A DNA stretch of 64,000 nucleotides from an uncultured Porphyromonadaceae bacterium (GCA_900545915.1 URAV01000014.1:1-64000); one strand, 5' to 3'; shown: positions 25,628 through 35,425, counted from the stretch's first letter. The notes: generated by a model from the letters alone, not told the origin. A program made the numbers and translations.

Positions 25628-26854
25628 ATGAATACGAAGATTCCTGAATATGCCGATATACTGCAAGTATTGCTTACGATGTCTGTTGTGATTTGTGTGG
25701 GTGGTGCGGCTTTGCTTTTTCTACGTTCCGGAGGCAATCGTTCGCGTCGTTTGTTATCGTTGGTCATGTTTGCATGGGGGCTTATCTACATGACGCGTGT
25801 TATAGGCATGTTGACAGGAATTCTGAATTTTGATTTTACGAGTACAGGAGTTTTAGATATGCTTGTGCTTGTAGCCGGTAATTTTTTCTTGATAGTTTTG
25901 TTGCTTTATCCGTTGGAAATAGTACGTCCGGGGTGGCTTAATTTAAGACGTATAGGATTGTTGTTACTTCCTTATATCATGCTCGTGCTGTTTTATTATG
26001 CCGTGTTACCTTTGTTGGGACAAAAAATTCTTGTGTTGCGTGATATTGACGATTTTTTTGAACACATTGGAAAGTTTAATGTTTGGTATCGTTTATTATT
26101 GCTTATTTCTATCGGGTTTTATCTGCTGTTATTGTTGCGTTTGACTTGGCGGTATCGTGAGGTTTATCAACAGTGGTGTCAGTCTAATTATGCTGCAACT
26201 GAGGACATGGAGATCTCATGGCTGCGAAATTATACCATTGGAGTATTTTTAATAGGTTGTGCATATTTTTGGTTATTGTTTGACGGAAATACACGTTGTT
26301 TTATTGTGCATAATCTTATGGTACAGGTTTTCTTTTGTTATACCCTTTATAAGGGGCTTTTTCATTATAATCCCTATACAGAAGATTTTTTCAGTCATAC
26401 GTTAGATGAAATGACTGCACGTAGAGAAGCTGTATGTAAAGAGGAGCAATTGCTGTCGGGAGATATTTTCGAAGATTTCGATCTTTCTGAAGATGACAGT
26501 GCGTTTCTTGGAAAATTGCCTGCATATCGGGATGAAGTAGCTCGTTGGATGACGGATAAAAAGCCTTATTTAAATAAGGATTTCAAATTAATGGATGTGT
26601 CGGAATTTTTGCCGTTAAATCGCACTTACCTTTCCCGTGTTTTTAATGAAGGTTTCGGAGATAGTTTTAGTGGTGTCGTACGTAGTTACCGTATGCGTGA
26701 GGCTGAAATATTGCTGGTCTCTAATCCTGATATTCCTGTGGGACAAATTGGTGAACGTTGCGGTTTTTCTTCTCCGGCTGTCTTTCACCGTAGTTTTGTG
26801 CAATGTCATGATGGAGTGACTCCGAGCCGTTATCGTAAGCGATCCGCCAAATAG
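25628..26854 (+). CDS. Membrane-anchored AraC-family transcription regulator, 408 aa
   Basis: The N-terminal ~250 residues form about six or seven hydrophobic helices (such as LLTMSVVICVGGAALLFL and LLLLPYIMLVLFYYAVLPLL). A linker with an acidic stretch follows, then a C-terminal AraC/XylS double helix-turn-helix (FLPLNRTYLSRVFNEGFG and IPVGQIGERCGFSSPAVFHR). Such membrane AraC proteins often lie beside Mfa/FimA-type fimbrial operons, as here. It probably senses a membrane or periplasmic cue and controls the operon that begins at 27307. The inactive-state invertible promoter lies between them. Confidence 0.8.
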   Translation: MNTKIPEYADILQVLLTMSVVICVGGAALLFLRSGGNRSRRLLSLVMFAWGLIYMTRVIGMLTGILNFDFTSTGVLDMLVLVAGNFFLIVLLLYPLEIVRPGWLNLRRIGLLLLPYIMLVLFYYAVLPLLGQKILVLRDIDDFFEHIGKFNVWYRLLLLISIGFYLLLLLRLTWRYREVYQQWCQSNYAATEDMEISWLRNYTIGVFLIGCAYFWLLFDGNTRCFIVHNLMVQVFFCYTLYKGLFHYNPYTEDFFSHTLDEMTARREAVCKEEQLLSGDIFEDFDLSEDDSAFLGKLPAYRDEVARWMTDKKPYLNKDFKLMDVSEFLPLNRTYLSRVFNEGFGDSFSGVVRSYRMREAEILLVSNPDIPVGQIGERCGFSSPAVFHRSFVQCHDGVTPSRYRKRSAK

Positions 26855-27045
26855 TAATTTTTCCGTCAAATTGCGATTATAAAAGCATCTTTTTTACGTA
26901 TTGCAAATTTTATTTTACAAAATGGTAATTCTATTTTTGGCCTTTTGCCATAATTTTGCCGCACAAATTTTTCTACCCAGATGTGAAAAATAACATATCT
27001 GCGCAATTGCGTATCAACCAATATGTAGAGAACAAATCTATGATG

Positions 27046-27196
27046 AAAAAAATGTTCGTTTGATTGGACAAAGATAACACATTTTTCACATGTAAAATAA
27101 TAATTATATAGTAATTTGGTTTTTAGGCGTTTATACTATTTATTAAAATAATATTTTTAATTAAACTCCTTTGTCCAATTAAACGAACATTTTTTT
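27046..27196. promoter_or_regulatory. Invertible promoter region (28-bp inverted repeats, 95-bp spacer), OFF orientation
   Basis: Left repeat 27046-27073 and right repeat 27169-27196 are inverted copies differing at one of 28 bases (core ATGTTCGTTT-R-ATTGGACAAAG). The spacer's left end completes a TATCTTTG -7 element on the minus strand (27076-27069), using CTTTG from the repeat. The right end, beside the fimbrial genes, reads CTCCTTTG and is no promoter. Flipping the spacer would place TATCTTTG facing the fimbrial operon. No other TAnnTTTG lies on the plus strand between the right repeat and the first gene. No recombinase is in the window, so the invertase would act in trans. Confidence 0.8.
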
Positions 27197-27306
27197 GTTC
27201 TGTTTTTTATTTATATTAAGTTGTTGGATAACAGTTTGGTATATAATATATTCTTATATAAAAATATAACGAAAAAACTTATTTTAGACGATTCAGCATA
27301 ATAAAA

Positions 27307-28476
27307 ATGCGTGTGAAAAATATAGTATATATATTAATTTTGTTACTTGTTACCGTGCAGGTAAGTCAGGGGCAGAATCGGGAAAAGGGAAAGAATGTTC
27401 CTTTTTGTTCGGATACAGCTATTCTATTTCGCTTTGTGCCTAAGCGACTGATGTTTTATTCTCCTTATAATGGTAATGAAAAAGCAATTTCCGAAGCCAT
27501 GAAATTGCTCAGAATGCACCGTAAAGCGATTGTTAATGGCGATGCGGTTATACGTATTCAAGGATTTTGTCAGTCTTATCCTACCGAAAAAGAAAATTTG
27601 GCGGCAGCTAAAAATCGCAGTAATCAGGTAAAATCTTATTTTATTACCCATTTGGGCATGAAAGAGTCATATTATCGTACTTCTAATAAAGCTATGCCTT
27701 ATAAGGGAATGAGAGATATAGTAGCATTAGTAGATATCGAATATCTGAGTGTATCGGATGCGATCAATGATTCCGTTCTTGAGATAAGAACCCGAAACGA
27801 AGCGGTAATATCGCAGAGAATCCCGGTGCGAGTAGACACTATTCCTTTGGAATCGGTTATGGAATTCGATCCGATAGCGGAGCAAGACATTGCAAAAGCT
27901 CTTGAGGCAAAGCCTCTTTTCGAGAATGAGCCTATATCGAAGCGCTTTCGTCGCAACATTCCTTTGTCTGTCAAAACCAATCTCCTTTATGACGTGATAC
28001 TTCTGCCTTCGTTGGAATTTGAATATCGTTTCAACAAACATTGGTCGGTCAATTTAGAAGGTACTATGGCTTGGTGGCATAAAGATACGAAGCACAAATA
28101 TTACCAATTAGCTCAGATTAGTCCTGAAGTGCGGTATTGGTTCAAATCCGAAGGAGCTCGCAAGGGTCATTATTTCGGGTTGTTCATCGGTGGAGGCTGG
28201 TATGATCTGGAGAACGGGAATCGTGGTTATAAAGGTGAAGGCGAGTATGCCGGTATCAGTTACGGATATATGTTCCCTATCGGAAAATATTTTGCTTTAG
28301 AAGCCGGTATCGGTGCGGGTTTTCTGCATGCGAATTCTGAAGATTACTTACCTATTGACGAGCATTATGTGTATCAACAGTCGATACGTACCAATTATTT
28401 CGGTCCATTAAAACTGAAGTTGGCTTTTGTCTGGAATATCGGTTGTTGGATGGGAAAGAAAGGAGGTAGAAGATGA
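27307..28476 (+). CDS. DUF3575 fimbrial accessory protein, OmpA-like N-terminal part, 389 aa
   Basis: First gene of the fimbrial operon. Signal peptide (ends VSQGQ), an OmpA-like N-terminal part (~30-140: RIQGFCQSYPTEKENLAAAKNRSNQVKS-like pattern), a linker, and a C-terminal DUF3575 outer-membrane barrel-like domain from IPLSVKTNLLYDVILLPSLE to the end. DUF3575 proteins regularly head Mfa-type fimbrial operons in Bacteroidales and may anchor or assemble the fibre at the outer membrane. Overlaps the next gene by 4 bases. It lies 110 bases after the invertible promoter. Confidence 0.85.
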   Translation: MRVKNIVYILILLLVTVQVSQGQNREKGKNVPFCSDTAILFRFVPKRLMFYSPYNGNEKAISEAMKLLRMHRKAIVNGDAVIRIQGFCQSYPTEKENLAAAKNRSNQVKSYFITHLGMKESYYRTSNKAMPYKGMRDIVALVDIEYLSVSDAINDSVLEIRTRNEAVISQRIPVRVDTIPLESVMEFDPIAEQDIAKALEAKPLFENEPISKRFRRNIPLSVKTNLLYDVILLPSLEFEYRFNKHWSVNLEGTMAWWHKDTKHKYYQLAQISPEVRYWFKSEGARKGHYFGLFIGGGWYDLENGNRGYKGEGEYAGISYGYMFPIGKYFALEAGIGAGFLHANSEDYLPIDEHYVYQQSIRTNYFGPLKLKLAFVWNIGCWMGKKGGRR

Positions 28477-29498
28477 AATACTTTCTCTCTATGACGGTAA
28501 GGTACGGATTGTTTTTGGTATTGCCTTTATTGACTTTCGGATGCCGGAAAGAATTGTGTTATGATCATGAGCTACATAGCGCTTCGGTAAAAACCGTGAT
28601 TGCAGCCGATTGGGAGCAGGAATGGGAACGTGCCTATGATTTTGATTGGGAACAGAATTGGAATATTTTGTGGGGACGTGAATATGATGAATTACGTCCG
28701 GACATTGCTGAGGGGATTCGGGCTCTTGTCTATTCTGCCGATGGAGGTTTCTCCGAAAATAATTTGTCGGCGGAGGGTGGCCGTTTGCCTATGAAAGAGG
28801 GTGTCCATTCATTACTGTTTTATAATAATGATACCGAATACATTCTTTTTAATGATCTTACTACTTCGGCATCTGCTTCGGCTACGACCCGTACTCGTAC
28901 GCGCAGTAGTTTTAAAGAGTTGCATGCCGGAGAACGCACGGTAAGTCCGCCGGATATGCTTTACGGTGCTTATGTGAAGGAGCATTTTGCAGAACGTACG
29001 TTAGAGTCGATAGAGTTACCTGTTATTATGCGTCCGTTGACTTATACCTATCTGATACGTTACGAATTTAAAAAAGGTGCGCAATATGTGGCATTGGCAC
29101 GAGGTGCATTGGCGGGTATGGCAGAAAGCGTTTACCTTGAAGACGGGCATACGGGTGCAGATGCCGTAACGGTAATGTTCGATTGCACGGTAGAAGATTT
29201 CGGTGCAGAAGCTCTTGTCTATTCGTTCGGAGTGCCGGATTATCCGGGAGATCATTATGTTACGGATAGACAGGGAAAGCACTATGCCTTGAACTTGGAG
29301 GTACGAATGTTGAACGGAAAATTCAAGACTTTTGAGTTTGATGTGACGGATCAAGTTACAGGGCAGCCTCGCGGTGGTGTTATTGTCGTGAAAGATATCG
29401 AGATATCGGATGAAGAAGGAACTGAAGGAAGCGGCAGCTTCGACGTAACAGTGGATGGTTGGGGAGAATATATCGATGTAGAACTTCCGTTAAACTAA
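28473..29498 (+). CDS. DUF5119 lipoprotein, fimbrial accessory/minor subunit, 341 aa
   Basis: Lipoprotein with CRKELCYDH straight after the lipobox (PLLTFGC), the signature of DUF5119 proteins in Bacteroidales fimbrial operons. A Trp/Glu-rich stretch follows (DWEQEWERAYDFDWEQNW), then a low-complexity SASASATTRTRTRSS segment and beta-rich halves typical of Mfa2-like minor subunits. Start overlaps the previous stop (ATGA). Probably a base or anchor subunit; exact role unknown. Confidence 0.8.
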   Translation: MKYFLSMTVRYGLFLVLPLLTFGCRKELCYDHELHSASVKTVIAADWEQEWERAYDFDWEQNWNILWGREYDELRPDIAEGIRALVYSADGGFSENNLSAEGGRLPMKEGVHSLLFYNNDTEYILFNDLTTSASASATTRTRTRSSFKELHAGERTVSPPDMLYGAYVKEHFAERTLESIELPVIMRPLTYTYLIRYEFKKGAQYVALARGALAGMAESVYLEDGHTGADAVTVMFDCTVEDFGAEALVYSFGVPDYPGDHYVTDRQGKHYALNLEVRMLNGKFKTFEFDVTDQVTGQPRGGVIVVKDIEISDEEGTEGSGSFDVTVDGWGEYIDVELPLN

Positions 29499-29549
29499 AA
29501 GATATAAAAAAACAACAAGTAATTTATTTAATTTTTAATTGTAGAAGTT

Positions 29550-30524
29550 ATGAAAAAAAGTTTATGGATTCTTGGAGTGGCTGTTATAGCCTTAACCGGT
29601 TGTACGAACAATGAAGTGGTAGATATACCTCAGTCTCGTGCAATCAATTTTTCGAATGCTTTTGTAAACAATACCACAAGAGCAGATGTGACGAATGCCG
29701 ATTTCACGCAGTTTTGGGTGTATGGTGATTATCAAAATGAATCATCATGGGTTGATGTGTTCAACAATGTAAAGGTTTCGGGTGCTTCTGTGGGTAGCGG
29801 TGCTGTTTGGACTCCTGATGAGACCGCTTATTGGCAAGTAAATAAAACTTATAATTTCGGTGCTTATGCCGACGGAACATCTCAGCTGACTACCGGTATA
29901 TCATATGATCCTACATCTAAGACTTTGACGTTTTCAGATTATTCTGCCGGAGCAAATGACTTGATTGCTGCTACTTCAGACAATGTATCATGGGATGGAG
30001 CTGGAGATCCTTCAAAGGTGCAACTTTCTTTTAAGCACATGCTTTCTAAAGTTAAATTTACGTTCAAAACCGATGCTGCCGAAACCTATACGATGAAAGT
30101 TTCGGAATTGAAGATTTCTCAAGCTATTCAGACAGCAACCGGTACGATGGTAGATAAAGTTGTCGGTCCGTGGTCAGGAGAAAATTCAGGAGAATATTCT
30201 TTTGCCGATATCGACGATTATGCGACAGCTGAAGGTCAGGCAGAGTCAGAAGTAAAATATGTGATTCCTCAAGAAAACACGAATTCTATTGCTGTTTCTT
30301 TTAAAGTAACAGTAACTGATGGCGGTGGTTATAATAAAGAAGGATCTTTTACGGGAACTATGGCTATTGCCGAATCAAATAAGTGGGATGCCGGGTTAGC
30401 ATATAATTATACGGTTACGATCAATCCGGATAAAGTGGATGATACATTGAAACCTATATTGTTTGATGTAACGACAGTAGAAGAGTGGGATGAATTTACC
30501 GATTCTGATCTTAACCTCAATTAA
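29550..30524 (+). CDS. Fimbrillin family protein, probable major shaft subunit, 324 aa
   Basis: Lipoprotein-type signal (AVIALTGC), a short leader and TTR-A at residues 44-45. The position matches where FimA/Mfa1 precursors are cut after Arg to free the donor strand. Fimbrillin motifs include FWVYGDY, WTPDETAYWQVNKTYNFGAY and KVQLSFKHMLSKVKFTFK. The C-terminus is WDAGLAYNYTVTINPD followed by a Trp-containing donor-like strand. It is followed by a strong hairpin at 30554 that could lower expression of the later subunits, which supports its being the major subunit. Confidence 0.85.
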   Translation: MKKSLWILGVAVIALTGCTNNEVVDIPQSRAINFSNAFVNNTTRADVTNADFTQFWVYGDYQNESSWVDVFNNVKVSGASVGSGAVWTPDETAYWQVNKTYNFGAYADGTSQLTTGISYDPTSKTLTFSDYSAGANDLIAATSDNVSWDGAGDPSKVQLSFKHMLSKVKFTFKTDAAETYTMKVSELKISQAIQTATGTMVDKVVGPWSGENSGEYSFADIDDYATAEGQAESEVKYVIPQENTNSIAVSFKVTVTDGGGYNKEGSFTGTMAIAESNKWDAGLAYNYTVTINPDKVDDTLKPILFDVTTVEEWDEFTDSDLNLN

Positions 30525-30553
30525 AATATACTTTTAGTTATAAGGTATATAGG

Positions 30554-30581
30554 CTATAAGGGGTTGAATGTCCCCTTATAG
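30554..30581 (+). terminator. Attenuator-like hairpin inside the fimbrial operon
   Basis: Perfect 10-bp stem CTATAAGGGG/CCCCTTATAG with an 8-base loop, 30 bases after the stop of the probable major fimbrillin gene. No long T run follows, so it may act as a partial terminator or as an mRNA 3'-end stabiliser rather than a full stop. Confidence 0.6.
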
Positions 30582-30635
30582 TCACTCAAAACAACACTTC
30601 AGAGGTGTTTTTATCTAAGAAATAAGCTGGTATAT

Positions 30636-31661
30636 ATGGGGAGAATCGAAAGAATGGTGAAAAGGTTTTTTTATTTCCCGATGATAACGGTTACGTTACT
30701 GTTAACATCATGTACAAACATTCTCGTACATGATACGGAAAAAGGAGGAGTCGATGGTATGGCGATTGATTTCCGTACTCCGGTGTTGACTCGGAGTGCG
30801 GTAGAAAGTTTTACTGCAGGTAGCGCTTTTTCCGTTTGGGGATGGTATATACCGGAAGATGCCGCCGGTGAGGTTTTTAATGCTACTACGGTATCGACAC
30901 CGGACGGTTCTGTTTGGACCTATGAGGGATTACGCTATTGGAAAGCAGACAAAACATATTCATTTTACGCTTTATATCCGTCAGCAATCGATCTGATAGC
31001 AAATGCGGCGACTGCTGCCCGTTATAATGAAGACGGAGATCTTTTTGTGACGGCTTTCGACGCTTCTAAAGGATATGATCTCATGGCAGCTTCTGCCTTG
31101 AATATTTCCGGCAGTAATACCGGTAAAGTGGCTTTCACGTTCGGGCATTTATTAGCACGTGTGGAGTTTGTGGTAAAGCGCAATGCGGCCTCAGACGGTA
31201 TCGAAGGTTTTAATCCGGTTATCCATTCCGCTAAGCTTTACGGTATGCATAAGACGGCTGATTTTTCAGTTTCGGCAGCCGATTTGACCGATAAAGAAGC
31301 TATATCTGCCGGATGGGCTATTTCTACCGATGAGAGCGACCGTACTACAAAGAACGAACCCTTTGCCGCGTTAAGCGAAGAGATTTCGGTAAATGCAGAT
31401 GGAACGACCTTGATAGATGCTTTACTGTTTCCGCAAGATATTACTATCGAATATTATTTTGAAGTGACTTATTCTTCGGCGTCGGATAGAGAACCCTGCA
31501 CATCTACGATTCCGTTGGTGTCTCTGCCGTTGACGACATGGGAAGCGGGTAAGCATTATCGTTACACGTTTACCATTTCGGATGAAGACCGGATCTTGTT
31601 CGATACGCCTACTGTAAATGCATGGGGTGAAGCTACGGGTGGAATTATTATTGTCGAGTGA
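30636..31661 (+). CDS. Fimbrillin family lipoprotein, minor subunit, 341 aa
   Basis: Lipobox LLTSC, then LTR-S at residues 53-54, matching the Arg cleavage site seen in its neighbours. Fimbrillin motifs are FSVWGWYIPED, WTYEGLRYWKADKTYSFYALYP, VAFTFGHLLARVEFVVK and WEAGKHYRYTFTIS, with a final donor-like strand containing WGEATGG. A start at 30654 would also give a good signal peptide. It lies downstream of the hairpin, so it is probably made in smaller amounts than the major subunit. Confidence 0.8.
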   Translation: MGRIERMVKRFFYFPMITVTLLLTSCTNILVHDTEKGGVDGMAIDFRTPVLTRSAVESFTAGSAFSVWGWYIPEDAAGEVFNATTVSTPDGSVWTYEGLRYWKADKTYSFYALYPSAIDLIANAATAARYNEDGDLFVTAFDASKGYDLMAASALNISGSNTGKVAFTFGHLLARVEFVVKRNAASDGIEGFNPVIHSAKLYGMHKTADFSVSAADLTDKEAISAGWAISTDESDRTTKNEPFAALSEEISVNADGTTLIDALLFPQDITIEYYFEVTYSSASDREPCTSTIPLVSLPLTTWEAGKHYRYTFTISDEDRILFDTPTVNAWGEATGGIIIVE

Positions 31662-31684
31662 TAAAAATAAAAGGATAGTTTGAT

Positions 31685-32869
31685 ATGATAAGCTTGAGAC
31701 ATCTGTTATATGGGGGTGCGTTTTTGGTTGCTTGTGTTGCTTGCAGGGAGGAAAATCTTGTCGGTTCCGTTCCGGAAATGTCCGATCTTATTTTGTTCGA
31801 TACTCCCTCTTTATCGGTAGAAACAGTTTCCCGCAGTACATTGATGAACGCTCTTGTACCGGGTGATGCATTCGGGGTATTGGGGTATTGTGTCCCGTAT
31901 ACCGTAGGAACTGACAAGCCGAATTATCTTTCTGCTTCCAGTGTTTGGTCATTAAAAAGAAACCAATGTCCGCCGGATGTATTCTTTAAACAAAAAGTGG
32001 TCGTGGGAGTTAATGGATGCACTTATGACAGAGATGGCGGTACGGATAATAATCCGAAATTTTGGTATCGCGACGGTTATGATACGAATAATAGTCCGGT
32101 TGGGGCTATTACGGGAGCAGATCAATACCGTTATTCATTCATAGCTTATTATCCTTATGAAGGAGCGTTTACGGTCGACCAACCTTTAACTGAGACTGCG
32201 GCAGGAGCTCCTAAATTGACATTTACTATGCCGCAAAGCGGTTCTGCGCTGACCCATCCGCTTTCCCATTCCGAGACTCCTGATGCGATGCTTGCCGTCT
32301 TGTATAATAGTAGAAAATCTGATGGTAATTTACGTTTCAATTTCAGTCATTTGCTGACAGGACTTGGTTTCGAGGTGAATAATTTCAGTGAATTCGATTT
32401 GACCGTGCATTCCGTTACTTTGAGCGGATCATTCTATAAAACGGTAAAGATAGACTTGACAAAAGATGTGGTGTCTTACACATTCCCGGAAAACGATCGT
32501 TATGTAGGAACTTATACGATATTTGACGAAGACTTGCCGTTGCCGCCTCCTGATGTGGAGAAGAATGAAACCGTGACCTCTTCCGGTTTGTTAGGGGGAG
32601 AACATTTGTTGTTGATATCGGGGACGGGAACGAGTTTCGGAGAAGATGTAAAAGTCCGGATCGATTATACTTTCAACGGGAGAACGACTTTTTACGAGAC
32701 ACAGCGTCCCGGTACATTTACTCCTCGTCCCGGTATTAAATATACGGCTCAACTCAATTTTGTAGGAGATGCTTTCATATTGGAGTTTATCGTCGACAAT
32801 CAAGGGCAGTGGGAAGATGGAGAAGCTGATGATGGTGATGAAACGAATGATGATATAGTATTCGAGTAA
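31685..32869 (+). CDS. Fimbrillin family lipoprotein, minor subunit, 394 aa
   Basis: Lipobox region LVACVAC, VSR-S at residues 50-51, and fimbrillin features GDAFGVLGYCVPY, FWYRDGYDTNNSP, YSFIAYYPYEG, LRFNFSHLLTGLGFEVNNF and PRPGIKYTAQLNF. The C-terminus ends in an acidic run after WEDGEADDGDE. It is larger than the two preceding fimbrillins, with an inserted segment near 75-110. It starts 23 bases after the previous gene. Role: accessory or tip-proximal subunit, inferred. Confidence 0.8.
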   Translation: MISLRHLLYGGAFLVACVACREENLVGSVPEMSDLILFDTPSLSVETVSRSTLMNALVPGDAFGVLGYCVPYTVGTDKPNYLSASSVWSLKRNQCPPDVFFKQKVVVGVNGCTYDRDGGTDNNPKFWYRDGYDTNNSPVGAITGADQYRYSFIAYYPYEGAFTVDQPLTETAAGAPKLTFTMPQSGSALTHPLSHSETPDAMLAVLYNSRKSDGNLRFNFSHLLTGLGFEVNNFSEFDLTVHSVTLSGSFYKTVKIDLTKDVVSYTFPENDRYVGTYTIFDEDLPLPPPDVEKNETVTSSGLLGGEHLLLISGTGTSFGEDVKVRIDYTFNGRTTFYETQRPGTFTPRPGIKYTAQLNFVGDAFILEFIVDNQGQWEDGEADDGDETNDDIVFE

Positions 32870-32892
32870 CAATTCGTAAAGACGAGGGAAAG

Positions 32893-35400
32893 ATGATAAA
32901 GGTAAAGATCAATAAAGTTTTAAGTATAGCTTTTCTGTTCCTTATAATGTTTTTTTCAGCTTGTAGGGAAGAAGAATTATTCGATCGGTCAGGTGTTTCG
33001 ACGGGAAATATAACGACTCTTAGTTTCTCCGGTAATCCGATGGATTTGCTGAAGGTGACGACTCGTGCAAGCGATATAAAGGATGAGAACGAGAAAAAAA
33101 TAAATCAGCTTTATATATTCTTTTTCGGTTCTGATGGTGAATATCTGAAGGGTGGTTATCTTACCGGATATCGGGATGCTCCCGATGATGGAGGATATTA
33201 TGCACCCGGGCAAGGAGTGAGTCTTCTTAAGATAGATAATCAGGCATTTGCGAATAAGGAACTTGCCAGTAAAGCCACAGTGTATGCCGTTGCGAACGTA
33301 GACCCTGTTATTTTCGGAAGAGACAGGAATGGAGACGGACGGCCTGATAGTATTACGAATCTGTCGGATTTGAAAAATCTTGTTTATGCTCCGGAAAGTG
33401 TTTCGCTCGGTCTGCCTTCCGGAGGAATGCCGATGGTAGGATCTAAAGTGATCGATCTTACCCAAACGGAGACTTCGACGGATGATGAGCGACGTATCGA
33501 TCTGACAGCTTTGATGGCACGTATAGATGTCAATATTCAGCTCGATAGTGAGGTAGAAGAGAATAATTTACCTGCTCTTACTCTTGTAGAATGGACGGCA
33601 AAAAATCTTTCTACGAAAGTACCTTTTTCTACTCCCGCAGTAAATACCGAAACAGGAGTCGATTGGGAAGATATTTGGACAAAGAGCATAACGACATCGA
33701 TGCAACGTACGATTTTTAATAAGAACGGACAAATAGCTTTTACTTTCTATATGTATGAGAATATGCAGAATGCAGAATGGAAAGTAGATGAGGGAGAAAA
33801 ATGGGCAGATCCTTCTTTGGCAGGAGAAGAGGGGCTTTATCCCGATAGTATTAAGGATTACCAGAAACAACGTTATAAACCTTATCTCGCTAATAAAAAT
33901 GCTGCGGCAGTAGAATTGCACGGTTTTTATACTACCTATAACGGAGCAACTTATGAGGTACGCTATACGCTTTATTTGGGGGCGAATCATACCGATAATT
34001 TTCAGGTAAAACGTAATCATCAATATAAAAATAATATTACGATTAAAGGATTGACTTCTCAAAATATAGAAACAGGAGAGTATACTCTTGATGCCCGGGT
34101 GAATATCGAGGAGGATGAAAATGAGTTTTATATTGCCATGTTGCGTGAACGCAACCATGACGCTCATTTTTGTGTAACGCCGATGGATGTTTATATGTTT
34201 GCCGATAAATCGACAAAAAATCCTACTATGGAGGTGATTTTGGGAGAAGTGCCGGATAATAGTGAGACTCCGGTAACTGTTCCCGATTGGATTCGGATGG
34301 AGAAAATCAAGGCTTCCGATATGGAGAAGGGGACAGTAACAGAATCGGGTTTTACTGCTTATGATAAGGATACTAATCCGGGAGGAACTCATTTGGCTAC
34401 CGGAGCGGCGTGGACAGCCGGTAATGGTAAACGGGCATTTTTTACAAAAGGATTGGTTACAAGAACGTTGAATGAGACGGGTAAAAGAGTTACGATCGAT
34501 AATTCTCGGGATAGGATTTATTTCTATATTGATGAGAATCTGTCGACAACAGAAAATCGACAAGCAACACTTACTTTAATTTATAAGGAGAACGGAAAGG
34601 AAATAAAACGTCGTACGTTAGTGCTGGAACAGGTTCATTTGTTGCCGGTAAATATGCGTGATGGCGGTACTTTATATATGGAGCAATATGAAGAATATTT
34701 GGATCATTATGACCCATTGGATGAGTATGCCACTGACCAAATTTATACGGGATTACCTTGGGCCGAACAGAATTCAGACCTTTATGGACTCACAATAGAG
34801 AGGCTGTATGGGGATCATGTTAATGTGCTTGGTGTTAATTATCCGACAGATCCGTATGATCCTCCAGGACAAATTTTCAATGATGGATATCCTTATACAA
34901 GTTTTATCATTTTTAGGTCGGGACAAGGGCTTATGAACTTGAATGGTAAGCCTCGGTCTGCTTTTGAATATTGTTATAACAGGAATAAACGCAGTGATAA
35001 TGGAACAATCGTGTCATCATATATACCTCGTAGAACTGGTGGTTTAGTGGGTGATAGGGTTTATGAAGAGGAAAATAATGAAAGCAAATGGTTCTTACCT
35101 GGTATTCGTCAGATGGAAGATGCTTTAACACAGTATTATACTGTTTTTGGAGAGTTTCAGGACAATTATTATTGGAGTGCTTCAGCGGGGGAAAGAGAGA
35201 ATGGTTCAAGTGGACAAAGTAGTATCCGTGCCCGAGCTACGAAAGTGTTGCCAGATGGTAATTATGCAGATAGTGGAGGCGGTGATGGAAAAGGAGAAGA
35301 TTATTATGCCTATGAATTAGGTAACGGTGGTTATGCTTTACGTACGGCATCTTTGCGTATTCGGGCTTTCCGGGTGGATACTGAGCCTATGGACGATTAA
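32893..35400 (+). CDS. DUF4906 fimbrial tip-type protein, 835 aa
   Basis: Last and largest gene of the fimbrial operon. Lipobox FFSAC, TTR-A at residues 58-59, an N-terminal fimbrillin-like half (KKINQLYIFFFGSDGEYL, LTALMARIDVNIQL), a middle DUF4906-type region, and a C-terminal domain with WFLPGIRQMEDALTQYY and YWSASAGERENG. That C-terminal end resembles the adhesive tip ends of Mfa-type fimbriae. It is followed by a terminator. It is expected at the fibre tip, where it would meet the binding partner. Confidence 0.8.
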   Translation: MIKVKINKVLSIAFLFLIMFFSACREEELFDRSGVSTGNITTLSFSGNPMDLLKVTTRASDIKDENEKKINQLYIFFFGSDGEYLKGGYLTGYRDAPDDGGYYAPGQGVSLLKIDNQAFANKELASKATVYAVANVDPVIFGRDRNGDGRPDSITNLSDLKNLVYAPESVSLGLPSGGMPMVGSKVIDLTQTETSTDDERRIDLTALMARIDVNIQLDSEVEENNLPALTLVEWTAKNLSTKVPFSTPAVNTETGVDWEDIWTKSITTSMQRTIFNKNGQIAFTFYMYENMQNAEWKVDEGEKWADPSLAGEEGLYPDSIKDYQKQRYKPYLANKNAAAVELHGFYTTYNGATYEVRYTLYLGANHTDNFQVKRNHQYKNNITIKGLTSQNIETGEYTLDARVNIEEDENEFYIAMLRERNHDAHFCVTPMDVYMFADKSTKNPTMEVILGEVPDNSETPVTVPDWIRMEKIKASDMEKGTVTESGFTAYDKDTNPGGTHLATGAAWTAGNGKRAFFTKGLVTRTLNETGKRVTIDNSRDRIYFYIDENLSTTENRQATLTLIYKENGKEIKRRTLVLEQVHLLPVNMRDGGTLYMEQYEEYLDHYDPLDEYATDQIYTGLPWAEQNSDLYGLTIERLYGDHVNVLGVNYPTDPYDPPGQIFNDGYPYTSFIIFRSGQGLMNLNGKPRSAFEYCYNRNKRSDNGTIVSSYIPRRTGGLVGDRVYEEENNESKWFLPGIRQMEDALTQYYTVFGEFQDNYYWSASAGERENGSSGQSSIRARATKVLPDGNYADSGGGDGKGEDYYAYELGNGGYALRTASLRIRAFRVDTEPMDD

Positions 35401-35425
35401 CGGAAGTGAATTTTTAATGTATAAG

